NCBI RefSeq assembly: GCF_048595215.1
Contig: NZ_JBMDWJ010000195.1
Location: 39,707-103,706, forward strand
Reading direction: 5' to 3'
Source of the DNA: Siphonobacter sp048595215
GTDB taxonomy: Bacteria; Bacteroidota; Bacteroidia; Cytophagales; Spirosomataceae
DNA length: 64,000 nt
In this document: positions 41,506-50,688 of the stretch, one piece after another
Numbering within the stretch: the stretch's first letter is position 1
Layout of the letters: each line of letters begins with the position of its first letter
Made by a program: the position numbers and the translations under genes
Notes under the pieces: generated by a model
Told to the model about the DNA's origin: nothing
Databases searched by the model: none
Seen by the model: the letters and a program-made list of their open reading frames with translations, nothing else

Positions 41506-43758
41506 TTATACTTCGGAATATTCAAACCGGAGTACTTCAAAAACACCCTTTACTTTTTTGAGCTTGGAGATCAACGTGTTCAGGTGCTCGGTGTCGTGGA
41601 CGTATAACTTAATTTTCCCGTCAAAAATTCCCCCTTCATTGGTATCCACGATAATCGACCGCATATTGACCTTATGCTCTTTCGAAATCACTTTCGTGAC
41701 GTCATTAACGAGGCCCACACGATCGGTACCCTTGATGCGAATACCCGCCAGAAAAGCAACTAACTGACTCGACCATTTGGCTTTAATGACCCGATTACCG
41801 TGCGTGGAGAGTAACTCACGGGCATTCTTACAGGTAGTTTTATGAATTTTGATTCCTTCATTAACCGTCACAAAACCAAACACTTCATCACCGGGAATAG
41901 GATTACAACACGCCGAGAGGGTATAGTCAAATTTGTCCATATCCTCGCCAATCAGTAACATGTCAGAGTCGGGGCGATCGCCGTGAACTCGTTTTAGTTC
42001 CTTAACGATCGACTTGCTGTCTTCAATGTTTCCGGCTAGCGTATTCTTCGCTTCCTGAGCCCGTTTGTGAGCATCGCGGGCGGCTTTCCAGCGTTTAATC
42101 TCCTCTACGCCCAGATAGCCTTTCCCAAATCGATAGTACAGGTCATTTGGGTCGCGGGCGTTGAAATAAGCCCGTAACTGATTGGTAATGTCAAAAGACA
42201 GTTCAATGCCCAGGTTTTTCAGCTTTTTGGCCACCAACTCACGTCCTTCAGTGACGTGTTGCCGGTTAATTTCCTTCAAAGCTTCCTTAATATTGGCCCG
42301 AGCCTTGGTAGTAATGACGAACTTAAGCCAATCCTCGCGGGGGGATTGCTTGGTAGAGGTCAGGATCTCTACCTGATCGCCGTTTTTGAGTACATGGCTG
42401 ATTTCAACCAGTTTGCCATTTACTTTCGCTCCAAGACAGTGCGAACCAATGTGCGAGTGAATGGAGTAGGCGAAGTCCAAGGCTGTAGAGCCCGCCTGTA
42501 GTACTTTCAGATCACCTTTAGGGGTGAAAACAAACACTTCATCCTGGAACAAATGCCCCCGGAAATCATTGATAAACTCAATGGCCGAACTGTCATTGTG
42601 TTCCAGTACTTCCCGAACCTGATTCAGCCAGGCATCAATTCCTTCGTTAACGTTGGTATTATTGCCTTTGTATTTCCAGTGGGCGGCGTATCCTTTTTCG
42701 GCGATTTCGTCCATCCGCCGCGATCGTACCTGTACTTCCACCCATTGACCGGAACTACTCATCACCGTCGTATGCAGAGATTCATAGCCATTAGCCCGGG
42801 GATTGGAAATCCAGTCGCGTAGACGCTCGGGATTAGGCCGGTAATGGTCCGTAACGATGGAATAGGCCCGCCAACACAGGGCTTTCTCCAGATCAGGAGT
42901 GGAGTCGATAATGACCCGAATAGCAAAGAGATCGTAAATTTCCTCGAAGCTTTTACCCTGATTTTTAATCTTATTCCAGATCGAGTGGATGGACTTGGGA
43001 CGGCCTTTCACCGTAAAGTGCATACCTTCCGCCTTTAGATCGCGTTCGATTGGTCGAACAAATTCCCGGATAAATTGCTGGCGACGCGTCTTGGTTGACT
43101 TAAGTTTCGCCGCAATTTCCTTGTAAATCTTGGGTTCGGCGTACTTAAGGTACAAATCTTCCAGCTCCGTTTTGATGGTATATAGACCCAGCCGGTGGGC
43201 GAGGGGAGCGTAGAGATACGTCGTTTCGGACGCAATTTTTAACTGCTTGTCCCGGCTCATCGAACTAAGCGTCCGCATGTTATGCAGGCGGTCAGCTAGC
43301 TTGATCAGAATTACCCGGACGTCTTCGGAAAGCGTCAGTAATAGTTTACGGAAGTTTTCAGCCTGAGCCGAAGCTCCCTGCTCGAAAATGCCCGCAATTT
43401 TGGTAAGGCCGTCAATAATCTTGGCGACCTTCGGACCAAAAAGGTTTTCAATGTCATCCAGTGTATAGCTGGTATCTTCCACTACATCATGCATCAAAGC
43501 ACAAATAATAGCGGTAGTACCTAGCCCGATTTCCTCCACACAAATCTGAGCGACGGCAATCGGATGGTAGATGTACGGTTCACCCGTTTTCCGCCGCATG
43601 TCCTTGTGGGCGTCGGCGGCGAGAGTAAAGGCTTTCTTGATAAGTTTGGCATCGTTATCTTTCAAGAAAGGCTTGGCCGTCCGCAATAATTTGCGGTAGC
43701 GTTTCAGTATTTCCTGGCGTTCAGCCTCTAAATCAATTGTAAGTTCCACTGTACTCAT
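41506..43758 (-). CDS. Bifunctional (p)ppGpp synthetase/hydrolase, Rel/SpoT type
   Basis: 750 residues with the whole domain set: HD hydrolase (about 45-200; ALMHDVVEDTSYT, with His90-Asp91), synthetase (about 250-370; YDLFAIRVI and PRANGYESLHTTVM), TGS (about 405-470; VFVFTPKGDLKVLQAGSTALDFAYSIHS), a Cys-containing region (LSACCNPIPGDEVFGFV, about 625) and a C-terminal ACT domain (about 670-748; VAFLAGIRIKGTDRVGLVNDV). Intact HD and synthetase motifs mean it can both make and degrade the alarmone. It heads the rel-fur-purA group. Confidence 0.95.
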   Translation of the reverse strand: MSTVELTIDLEAERQEILKRYRKLLRTAKPFLKDNDAKLIKKAFTLAADAHKDMRRKTGEPYIYHPIAVAQICVEEIGLGTTAIICALMHDVVEDTSYTLDDIENLFGPKVAKIIDGLTKIAGIFEQGASAQAENFRKLLLTLSEDVRVILIKLADRLHNMRTLSSMSRDKQLKIASETTYLYAPLAHRLGLYTIKTELEDLYLKYAEPKIYKEIAAKLKSTKTRRQQFIREFVRPIERDLKAEGMHFTVKGRPKSIHSIWNKIKNQGKSFEEIYDLFAIRVIIDSTPDLEKALCWRAYSIVTDHYRPNPERLRDWISNPRANGYESLHTTVMSSSGQWVEVQVRSRRMDEIAEKGYAAHWKYKGNNTNVNEGIDAWLNQVREVLEHNDSSAIEFINDFRGHLFQDEVFVFTPKGDLKVLQAGSTALDFAYSIHSHIGSHCLGAKVNGKLVEISHVLKNGDQVEILTSTKQSPREDWLKFVITTKARANIKEALKEINRQHVTEGRELVAKKLKNLGIELSFDITNQLRAYFNARDPNDLYYRFGKGYLGVEEIKRWKAARDAHKRAQEAKNTLAGNIEDSKSIVKELKRVHGDRPDSDMLLIGEDMDKFDYTLSACCNPIPGDEVFGFVTVNEGIKIHKTTCKNARELLSTHGNRVIKAKWSSQLVAFLAGIRIKGTDRVGLVNDVTKVISKEHKVNMRSIIVDTNEGGIFDGKIKLYVHDTEHLNTLISKLKKVKGVFEVLRFEYSEV

Positions 43759-44092
43759 TGTACCCTGAATTCAAATGGGATTGAAGATGGGTATGTATTT
43801 AGCGAAGAGAAGCCTCTTCAAATGAGGGAAAAGGAAACAATGCCCGTTTATGAAACATTGTAAAACTAAATATACTAAGAAGGAGGGACTTTTACCAAAT
43901 ATTGCGGATAAATAAAATCGAATTTCAGCGGCTTTTTCCCGGAATTGGTCGGGTAGATTTTTCAATTTCTCTACACTTGAAAAATAATCTTGTCGCAGGG
44001 GTTGACTATCGCTCAGGAATGACATACCTTTGCGTTCCGATTTGAAGGATTTGGTCGCCTAACGGAGCCTAAATCATCAAAGCGGACGATTT
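43759..44092. other. Intergenic region between rel and tRNA-Leu
   Basis: Contains the tRNA-Leu promoter at its right end. The left two thirds are A/T-rich leader for rel with no consensus promoter recognised and no credible gene. Confidence 0.5.
44002..44032 (+). promoter_or_regulatory. Consensus promoter of tRNA-Leu
   Basis: TTG (44002-44004), a 20-bp spacer and TACCTTTG (44025-44032) match the Bacteroidota sigma-A consensus; the expected start is about 55 nt before the mature tRNA. Confidence 0.75.
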
Positions 44093-44174
44093 ACGGACGT
44101 GGCGGAACTGGTAGACGTGCTAGACTTAGGATCTAGTGCCGTGAGGCGTGGGGGTTCGAGTCCCCCCGTCCGTA
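44093..44174 (+). tRNA. tRNA-Leu (anticodon TAG)
   Basis: An 82-nt class II cloverleaf. Acceptor stem ACGGACG pairs with CGTCCGT, discriminator A. The anticodon stem CTAGA/TCTAG holds loop CTTAGGA, giving anticodon TAG (reads CUA and related codons). A long variable arm (TGCCGTGAGGCG) precedes the T arm GGGGGTTCGAGTCCCCC. CCA is not encoded. Confidence 0.95.
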
Positions 44175-44213
44175 CGTAAAAACAACCGATGCTGAGTGCA
44201 GCAGGTGATTTAG

Positions 44214-44244
44214 CCCTCAGAGTCCCTGATTCTGAGGGTTTTTT
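44214..44244 (+). terminator. tRNA-Leu terminator
   Basis: CCCTCAGA (44214-44221) pairs with TCTGAGGG (44231-44238), followed by TTTTTT. Confidence 0.85.
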
Positions 44245-44346
44245 CAATTTTAAAGTCCATTCATTCATTTCCGTATTCGTTCACTATCTGGACTTGTCAC
44301 TGAAGCGTAACGCAGCTCAGATACGGAATACGATTCAAGACTCATT

Positions 44347-45675
44347 ATGAACATCACGCTCGACAAAAGCAGTACTACTGAAGCTTCTTTAAAGATTGCG
44401 TTGACGCCGGAAGACTATCAGGCTGGTGTAGACAAGAAGATCAAAGAATATAGCAAACAGGCTAACCTGAAAGGATTCCGTCCGGGTAAAGTACCGGCTT
44501 CCGTAATTCAGCGTCTGTACGGAAAAAGCATTCTGGTGGATGAAGTTAACGAAACGCTTTCAAAAGCCGTTAACGACTATCTGCGGGAATCAAAACTGCT
44601 GGTCGTAGGTGATCCGATGCCGGATCGCGAAAAAGCGAACGCAATCGATTGGGACAGCCAGAAAGAATTCGAATTTGTTTACAATCTGGGTCTGGCTTCT
44701 GATTTCGACGTTGACTTCACGAAACTTCCTGCCATTACTTCTTACGAAATTCAGGCAGGTGAGAAAGAATACAACGATACGCTGGTTGATCTGAAAAAAC
44801 GTATGGGCGAGCACGCTCACGTGGAAGAGGTGACCGCGGCCGGTGATCTGGTGTACGGTACGTTTACGCAAGGTGAATACAGCGAAAAATCAGCCATCCC
44901 TACCGACAAACTGACGGAAGAAGCCTTCGCTGGTTTTGTAGGTAAGAAAAAAGGCGATGTACTGACATTCGACATTCAGAAATTATTCGCTGACGAAAAA
45001 GGTCTGAAACTGGCTACGGGCCGTGAAGATCTTTCAGGTGAATTCGAATTCACAATCGAAGACATTACGCGTAATCAAGATTCTGAATTGAATCAGGAGT
45101 TCTTCGACAAAGTACTCGGACCGGGTAAAGTTTCTTCCGAAGAAGAATTCAAAGCTCAGTTGCTGGAAATCGTACAGGAAAACTACAAGCGTGAGTCTGA
45201 ATTCCTATTGCGTGACGAAGTTCAGAAAACGTTGCTGGACAATGTTCAGATTGAACTGCCGAACGAATTCCTGAAGCAGTGGTTGATTGAAACCAATCAG
45301 GGTGAAATCACGGCTGAAGAAGTAGAAAAGGATTTCGACAAATTTGCTCGTGACCTTCGCTGGACGCTGATCCGTAATAAAGTAGCGGAAGCGGCTGACA
45401 TCAAAGTAGAAACGGAAGACGTGAATACCTACGCTGAAGCCATGGTACGTCAACAGTTCGGCATCTATGGTGATGACAACGGCATGGGCGATGTCATCAA
45501 GAAAGTAGCTCAGAACTACCTGCAGGAGAACAAAGGACAGAATTACATGAACGTTTTCAACCGGGTATACGGTGGCAAAACGATGGACTTCATCCTGACT
45601 CAAATCCAGCCGAACGTAGAGAAAATCGACGTAGATACATTCAAAGCGAAAGCAGGCGTTACGGACGCTGAGTAG
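44347..45675 (+). CDS. tig: Trigger factor, ribosome-associated chaperone
   Basis: 442 residues. The ribosome-binding tail signature GFRPGKVP occupies residues 43-50. The middle PPIase-like domain (about 155-240) is degenerate, as in many Bacteroidota trigger factors, and the C-terminal helical arms (about 250-430) are intact. It binds nascent chains at the ribosome exit. It starts the tig-clpP-clpX block, but here a divergent regulator gene lies between tig and clpP. Confidence 0.92.
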   Translation: MNITLDKSSTTEASLKIALTPEDYQAGVDKKIKEYSKQANLKGFRPGKVPASVIQRLYGKSILVDEVNETLSKAVNDYLRESKLLVVGDPMPDREKANAIDWDSQKEFEFVYNLGLASDFDVDFTKLPAITSYEIQAGEKEYNDTLVDLKKRMGEHAHVEEVTAAGDLVYGTFTQGEYSEKSAIPTDKLTEEAFAGFVGKKKGDVLTFDIQKLFADEKGLKLATGREDLSGEFEFTIEDITRNQDSELNQEFFDKVLGPGKVSSEEEFKAQLLEIVQENYKRESEFLLRDEVQKTLLDNVQIELPNEFLKQWLIETNQGEITAEEVEKDFDKFARDLRWTLIRNKVAEAADIKVETEDVNTYAEAMVRQQFGIYGDDNGMGDVIKKVAQNYLQENKGQNYMNVFNRVYGGKTMDFILTQIQPNVEKIDVDTFKAKAGVTDAE

Positions 45676-45727
45676 TCTTTGTCCGTTTGACCGTTGTTTC
45701 AATTTGAAAAAATGGTTTGACGTTGAA

Positions 45728-45775
45728 AAGGTTTGAAATTTGAAGTGATCTAACTTCGAATTTCAAACCTTTTTT
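45728..45775 (+). terminator. tig terminator
   Basis: AAGGTTTGAAATTTGAAG pairs with CTTCGAATTTCAAACCTT, then a T-run. Confidence 0.85.
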
Positions 45776-45869
45776 CGTTTGGAATGACCCGCCCATAACA
45801 ATGCAGAAGTCGTAAGGCCCTGTCTCAAGCAACCGCTTCAAACTTCCAATCTCAAACCACTCTAACCTC

Positions 45870-46226
45870 TTACTTAAACCCAATCCGCTCCCGGTGCGTA
45901 GCCGCTCCGATTCGGTAGAGTTCCGATAGGAGGCGTTCGTCAAATTTTTCCCGCCAGTACTGATTTTCCTGTTTTAGCTTTTCGTTTTCCAGCTTCAGCT
46001 TTTCATTTTCAGCCTGTATTTTTTCGGTGGAAGAAGCCCCGAAAAAGGCCTCCAGGGGCGTACCGAAAACACGCAGAATCTGCTCTAATCGACTTAAGCT
46101 CAATTCCGTTTTACCGCGTTCGACATCCCCGTAAGCAGTCGTGGAAATCTGGAGTTCTTCAGCCATCACTTCCTGCGAATAGCCTTTTTCCAACCGCAGC
46201 TGTCGTATTTTTTCGTGAACTTTCAT
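45870..46226 (-). CDS. XRE-family regulator with C-terminal coiled coil
   Basis: 118 residues. The Cro/CI-type HTH spans about 5-60 (IRQLRLEKGYSQEVMAEELQIS, YGDVERGKTELSLSRLEQILRV). After a short linker, residues 70-95 form a regular heptad coil (IQAENEKLKLENEKLKQEN), probably for dimerisation. It is inserted between tig and clpP, opposite to both, so it may control clpP and itself through TTCC/GGAA boxes upstream; that link is inference. Confidence 0.85.
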   Translation of the reverse strand: MKVHEKIRQLRLEKGYSQEVMAEELQISTTAYGDVERGKTELSLSRLEQILRVFGTPLEAFFGASSTEKIQAENEKLKLENEKLKQENQYWREKFDERLLSELYRIGAATHRERIGFK

Positions 46227-46459
46227 GGTCTTCTCAAGTTATTCCGATGAATTCCCGGAAATTTCAACGTCATTTCCAGAACAGAGCTATCAACTTTGTA
46301 CCCGTTCGGATTGACAGAACCGAGTCGGACAGAATGGCAGAAATGTTAATGTTGAAGGAGGTGGATTTGTTTTTTTAACGTACACTCTTCAGATTCGTGC
46401 GTTTCTGTTCCGGCAAAGAAAGAGAAACAGAACATAAAATCAATACAAACGCTAATTAC
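46227..46459. promoter_or_regulatory. Divergent XRE/clpP upstream region with TTCC-GGAA boxes
   Basis: An imperfect 14-bp palindrome, AATTCCCGGAAATT (46250-46263, 12 of 14 symmetric), lies 24 bp before the XRE start, with a related ATTTCCAGAA at 46272-46281. No clear -7 box for clpP was found. Confidence 0.35.
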
Positions 46460-47155
46460 ATGTTGAACGCTGAAGAATTTCGTAAATACGCCGTCCATCA
46501 TCGCGGCCTGAACGGTTTATCGGTTGATCGTTACCTCCAACAAGTCGGCGGAACGGCTGGTCATTACGTTGAAAACATGACGCGGGCGGTGATCGAAGAA
46601 CGTCCGATGCCTTTCCGGGAAGTGGACGTATTTTCCCGTTTGATGGCTGACCGCATTATCTTCTTCGGTACGCCCGTTGATGATAGCATTGCCAATATCG
46701 TTGTTGCCCAGATGTTGTTCCTGGAATCAGCCGATTCAAAGCGTGACATCATGATGTACATTAACTCACCCGGTGGCTCCGTGTACGCCGGTCTGGGTAT
46801 TTATGATACCATGCAATACATCCGTCCGGATGTAGCTACGATCTGTACGAGCCTGGCGGCTTCCATGGGAGCTGTATTGCTGGCCGGTGGTGCGGCTGGA
46901 AAACGTTCGGCTCTGCCGCACGCCCGGGTGATGATTCACCAGCCCAGTGGCGGTGCTCAGGGACAATCCGTTGATATTGAGATCACGGCCCGCGAAATCG
47001 TGAAGCTCCGTGACGAATTGTACGGAATCTTGGCTCAGCATACGGGACAAACGTCCGAACAAATCGAAAAAGATTCGGATCGTGACCACTGGTTCCGGGC
47101 TGAAGAAGCGAAAGCCTATGGCCTGATCGATGAGGTTCTGTACCGCGATAAATAA
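46460..47155 (+). CDS. clpP: ATP-dependent Clp protease proteolytic subunit
   Basis: 231 residues from MLNAEEFRKY; the 21 extra upstream codons are not ClpP-like. The catalytic triad is complete: Ser135 (SLAASMGA), His160 (ARVMIHQPSGG) and Asp209 (DRDHWF). MYINSPGGSVYAGLGIYDTMQ (99-119) lies next to the substrate groove. It forms the 14-mer chamber that works with ClpX, encoded two genes on. About 35 N-terminal residues may be a propeptide. Confidence 0.95.
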   Translation: MLNAEEFRKYAVHHRGLNGLSVDRYLQQVGGTAGHYVENMTRAVIEERPMPFREVDVFSRLMADRIIFFGTPVDDSIANIVVAQMLFLESADSKRDIMMYINSPGGSVYAGLGIYDTMQYIRPDVATICTSLAASMGAVLLAGGAAGKRSALPHARVMIHQPSGGAQGQSVDIEITAREIVKLRDELYGILAQHTGQTSEQIEKDSDRDHWFRAEEAKAYGLIDEVLYRDK

Positions 47156-47180
47156 TCCATTGGATAGATTACTTTACCCG

Positions 47181-47217
47181 AATCCCCCGGACCTCACTGA
47201 AGGACGGGGGATTTTTT
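47181..47217 (+). terminator. clpP terminator
   Basis: AATCCCCCG pairs with CGGGGGATT, followed by T's. It separates clpP from the acyltransferase. TACCTTTG at 47221-47228 just after it may be the -7 box of that gene. Confidence 0.85.
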
Positions 47218-47382
47218 ACGTACCTTTGTATCTATACAAGTCACGTACCGCGTTAGCTTAGGTACGCGTATTTTGTGATCCTTTCCCGGTTATTAGGAGG
47301 AACGTTCGGAAATAATTTTCTGACTTAGCTGCGAAAATCCTAGTGTCTGCGTACATATAGAAAAAGACGATTTATCCATTCA

Positions 47383-48453
47383 ATGAGTGTTTTGCCCATA
47401 ACTACTGCTATACCAACCCAAACTGCCATTCGATATAATTCCATTCAATGTTTACGGGCGGTAGCGGCGATTCTTGTTACACTGTACCACATTACCGAAA
47501 ACATTAGCCGTACCTATCATCAAACATTTCTTTTTGACTGGTTTACGCTAGGCTATGCGGGTGTTGATTTATTTTTTGTAATCAGCGGGTTTATTATTGC
47601 TCACACTAGCGTGGCGTATATCGACCAGCCCCAGCAATTGAAACCTTATCTGGAAAAACGGTTCTACCGGGTGTATCCCGTATACTGGCTACTCACCTTA
47701 CCGCTCATGCTGGTAGTGTGGAGCTTTCAGCACTTGAGTACTTCGCTCATCACTGTACCTTACCCCTTTAACTGGCAGGAGGTACTAAAAACGTTGGTAC
47801 TGTTTCCGCAGCACTACGCCCTGAATGCTGTTACCTGGACGCTTTCACACGAAATTTATTTTTACCTACTCTTTGCCTTATTACTAGTATCTCGGCGTAT
47901 GGGCTGGTTGCTAGGTCTCATTGCGGTGGCTACGCTGGCAAACGGAATATATATTTACTGGTACGGAGGAGATTCGGGAACTGGACTTCTTCGATTTTTC
48001 TTATTAAGTCCAATCAATTTGGAGTTTGCTTTCGGTGTTTTAGTCTATTATCTACATCGACATTTTCGTATAAATCAAAGCGGCTTGTTAATTTTGGTAG
48101 GGGTACTGGCGGGTCTGTACCTAGCACCCCGAACGGGCGGTGACTTTACGCGAGCACTCACGCTGGGTTTGCCCGCTATGCTTATTGTATGGGGAGCCGT
48201 TGAAGCAGATCGAGCCCATTTGTACCGGGTTCCGTCGTTGCTGATTCACTTGGGCGATGCTTCGTACATGATTTATCTGCTGCATTTTCCTTTGATTATC
48301 TTTGCCAACAAAATACTGACTTTCAACGGTTGGGGTTCGGTATGGATATTGGGAATGGCAGATGTAGTACTCATGCTGCTAATTTTCTGGCTGAGCTGGT
48401 ATCTGCATCAGCAAATCGAACAACCGCTGATCCGGTGGTCGAAGAAAAAATAA
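47383..48453 (+). CDS. Acyltransferase 3 family membrane protein
   Basis: 356 residues with about ten membrane helices. The acyltransferase-3 signatures are present: SIQCLRAVAAILVTLYH (20-36, containing the catalytic-type His), GYAGVDLFFVISGFIIAHTS (63-82) and LEKRFYRVYPVYWLLTL (100-116). Such enzymes O-acylate cell-surface sugars, for example lipopolysaccharide or exopolysaccharide. Its placement between clpP and clpX is not a functional pairing. It is somewhat richer in A/T than clpP and clpX, so it may be a late insertion. Confidence 0.88.
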   Translation: MSVLPITTAIPTQTAIRYNSIQCLRAVAAILVTLYHITENISRTYHQTFLFDWFTLGYAGVDLFFVISGFIIAHTSVAYIDQPQQLKPYLEKRFYRVYPVYWLLTLPLMLVVWSFQHLSTSLITVPYPFNWQEVLKTLVLFPQHYALNAVTWTLSHEIYFYLLFALLLVSRRMGWLLGLIAVATLANGIYIYWYGGDSGTGLLRFFLLSPINLEFAFGVLVYYLHRHFRINQSGLLILVGVLAGLYLAPRTGGDFTRALTLGLPAMLIVWGAVEADRAHLYRVPSLLIHLGDASYMIYLLHFPLIIFANKILTFNGWGSVWILGMADVVLMLLIFWLSWYLHQQIEQPLIRWSKKK

Positions 48454-48493
48454 AGCGTATCAACGATTTTGAAATAATTACTTTAGGAAGGAC

Positions 48494-49750
48494 ATGCGAA
48501 TGGATGCTAGTTCATGCTCGTTTTGTGGGCGGAAAAAGAAGGATGTAGATTTATTATTATCGGGCATGGATGCCCTGATCTGTAACTTTTGTATTGAACA
48601 GGGCTGGGAGCTAGTGCAGGAAGAATTAGGCATTAAACAACCCACTAAAAAGAAGGAAACCCAACAACCTTTTCAGTTATTGAAAGTACCCAAGCCTCAG
48701 GAAATTAAGCGGTTTATGGACCAGTACGTGATTGGTCAGGACGACGCCAAGAAAGTACTGAGTGTGGCGGTATACAACCATTACAAGCGTTTACAACAAC
48801 AAAAAAGCAATGACGATATTTACATCGAAAAATCGAATGTAATTATGGTTGGCGAAACCGGTACGGGTAAAACCTACCTAGCCCGCACGATTGCCAAAAT
48901 TCTTCAGGTACCTTTCGCCGTAGCCGATGCCACCGTAATTACGGAAGCCGGATACGTGGGGGAGGACGTCGAAAGTATCCTGAGTCGTTTGCTACAGGCG
49001 GCTGATTACGACGTCGAGGCCGCTGAACGCGGAATCGTCTACATTGATGAGATTGATAAGATTGCCCGCAAGTCGGATAATCCCAGTATCACCCGTGACG
49101 TCTCGGGTGAAGGCGTACAGCAGGCCTTGCTGAAGCTGCTGGAAGGCTCTATCGTGAACGTACCGCCTCAGGGTGGACGTAAACACCCGGAGCAGAAGCT
49201 CGTACCGATTAACACGGAAAATATTCTCTTCATTTGCGGTGGAGCATTTGATGGCGTACAACGGCACATTTCCAAACGCCTCAATACGCGGCCCATTGGG
49301 TTCTCGAAGGACGATCACATGTCTCGTATTCTGGAGTCGCAACAGCTACTCCGGATGGTGAATCAGCAGGATTTAAAATCGTACGGATTGATTCCTGAAT
49401 TACTGGGCCGTCTGCCCGTAGTAACCTCACTCGATCCCCTGGATAAACTAACGCTTCGGAAGATTCTGACGGAGCCCAAGAATGCCCTGACCAAACAGTA
49501 CGAAAAACTGTTCAACATGGAAGGAATCCGGCTTCAGTTTGAAGAGGATGTACTAGAATACATTGTTGAGCAGGCTAATGAATACAAGTTGGGTGCCCGG
49601 GGACTGCGTTCAATCTGCGAAGCCATCATGACCGATGCCATGTTTGATCTGCCTTCCGAGGAAGGTGTTCAGGAGTTTACCATTTCGTTGAGCTATGCCC
49701 GCGAGAAGTTTGAGCGTTCGGCCTTCTTTATGATGAAAAAGGTGGCATAA
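48494..49750 (+). CDS. clpX: ATP-dependent Clp protease ATP-binding subunit ClpX
   Basis: 418 residues. N-terminal C4 zinc finger (Cys8, Cys11, Cys30, Cys33), then AAA+ core with Walker A GETGTGKT (120-127), Walker B VYIDEIDKI near 185, sensor GLIPELLGRLPVV near 300 and RGLRSICE near 375. It unfolds proteins into ClpP. Unlike most genes here it has a good ribosome site, AGGAAGGAC, just before the ATG. ATG codons at 48494 and 48500 are both possible. Confidence 0.96.
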   Translation: MRMDASSCSFCGRKKKDVDLLLSGMDALICNFCIEQGWELVQEELGIKQPTKKKETQQPFQLLKVPKPQEIKRFMDQYVIGQDDAKKVLSVAVYNHYKRLQQQKSNDDIYIEKSNVIMVGETGTGKTYLARTIAKILQVPFAVADATVITEAGYVGEDVESILSRLLQAADYDVEAAERGIVYIDEIDKIARKSDNPSITRDVSGEGVQQALLKLLEGSIVNVPPQGGRKHPEQKLVPINTENILFICGGAFDGVQRHISKRLNTRPIGFSKDDHMSRILESQQLLRMVNQQDLKSYGLIPELLGRLPVVTSLDPLDKLTLRKILTEPKNALTKQYEKLFNMEGIRLQFEEDVLEYIVEQANEYKLGARGLRSICEAIMTDAMFDLPSEEGVQEFTISLSYAREKFERSAFFMMKKVA

Positions 49751-49840
49751 GGGCACTAACGATCATCAATAGTTTAGGTTACAGTGCTCGATTTTCCCCA
49801 ATTAGGGTATTATTTTCAACATTACTGGAATTGATATTAA

Positions 49841-49877
49841 AAAGGATGCCTCACTTTTATAGGGGGCATCCTTTTTT
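49841..49877 (+). terminator. clpX terminator
   Basis: AAAGGATGCC pairs with GGCATCCTTT, then T's. Confidence 0.85.
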
Positions 49878-49918
49878 GATGTTGCGGTCTCAGTAAAAAA
49901 TCCAAATCAACTTTCCCT

Positions 49919-50563
49919 ATGCGTAAAATCGTACTCCTATCGGCCGTCGGGTCGATGTTATGGCTTACTTCGTGTAATCGAAACTCAACCGCTGTTTTCC
50001 AAAAATCGACTACACCGGCGTACGAGCATCAAGTATCAACGAAAGCTGCCTCACTGCCCGCCGCCCAAACACAAACTCCCGTTGTATCGGAGCCCATCGT
50101 AACGGAACAAGCCGTTGCTCAAGCTACCGATCAGCCGGCTGCTTCGGAAAAACCAGTAAACCTGCCCAAAGTAACGCCTGAAATGCTGGCAAGTGCTTCA
50201 GAGCGTCTGGTTGCCCAAACTAAAGGCACCAAGTACGAAAAGCAGGCGTTGATGGTACAAAAGAAACTGGCAAAAATTCAGAAGAATGCCGCCAGTGGTC
50301 AGTTGCAAGCCTCTAACAAAGCAACTGCAACGGAAAAATTCATGACCAAAATGGTTACGAAGAAAGTCCAGAAGCAGTTGGCGAAAGCGAAGGATACCAA
50401 GAAAACAAACGCGTTGGATCGTAACGTTAAAATTGGTCTGATCCTCTTGCTGGTTGGTTTGATTTTCCTGATCATTCCAGTTTATGCCCTGCAAATTGTT
50501 GGTTTGGTGATGATGATTATCGGTGCTGTTGTTCTGCTGATTGGTTTGCTGGATAACGTGTAA
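49919..50563 (+). CDS. Lipoprotein with C-terminal paired membrane helices, unknown function
   Basis: 214 residues. The signal ends in a lipobox (WLTSC, Cys19). Residues 22-90 are Ala/Pro/Thr/Gln-rich and disordered; 90-160 are Lys/Gln-rich helices (KKLAKIQKNAA, KKVQKQLAKAKDTKK). Two helices close the protein: VKIGLILLLVGLIFLIIPVY and IVGLVMMIIGAVVLLIGLL. A lipid anchor plus a hydrophobic C-terminal hairpin is an unusual combination for one protein. It is transcribed alone. Confidence 0.75.
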   Translation: MRKIVLLSAVGSMLWLTSCNRNSTAVFQKSTTPAYEHQVSTKAASLPAAQTQTPVVSEPIVTEQAVAQATDQPAASEKPVNLPKVTPEMLASASERLVAQTKGTKYEKQALMVQKKLAKIQKNAASGQLQASNKATATEKFMTKMVTKKVQKQLAKAKDTKKTNALDRNVKIGLILLLVGLIFLIIPVYALQIVGLVMMIIGAVVLLIGLLDNV

Positions 50564-50581
50564 TCATACCTCAGTAACGCT

Positions 50582-50627
50582 TAATCCCGGAAGAAAGTCT
50601 TCAGCTTTTTTCCGGGATTATTTTTTT
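50582..50627 (+). terminator. Terminator of the lipoprotein gene
   Basis: TAATCCCGGAA pairs with TTCCGGGATTA, followed by seven T's. Confidence 0.9.
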
Positions 50628-50688
50628 GTGGCATCTACTTTTACTCAACACGCCACAAAACGTTAATGTACCTTAAACCGCTTAAACG

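Noticed and set aside
43771..44025. 84-codon minus-strand frame overlapping the tRNA-Leu promoter
   Set aside because: It covers a consensus promoter, has no homology I recognise and no start signal.
44093..44174. tRNA-Leu as an integration site of a mobile island
   Set aside because: No integrase, direct repeat of the tRNA 3' end or mobile genes nearby.
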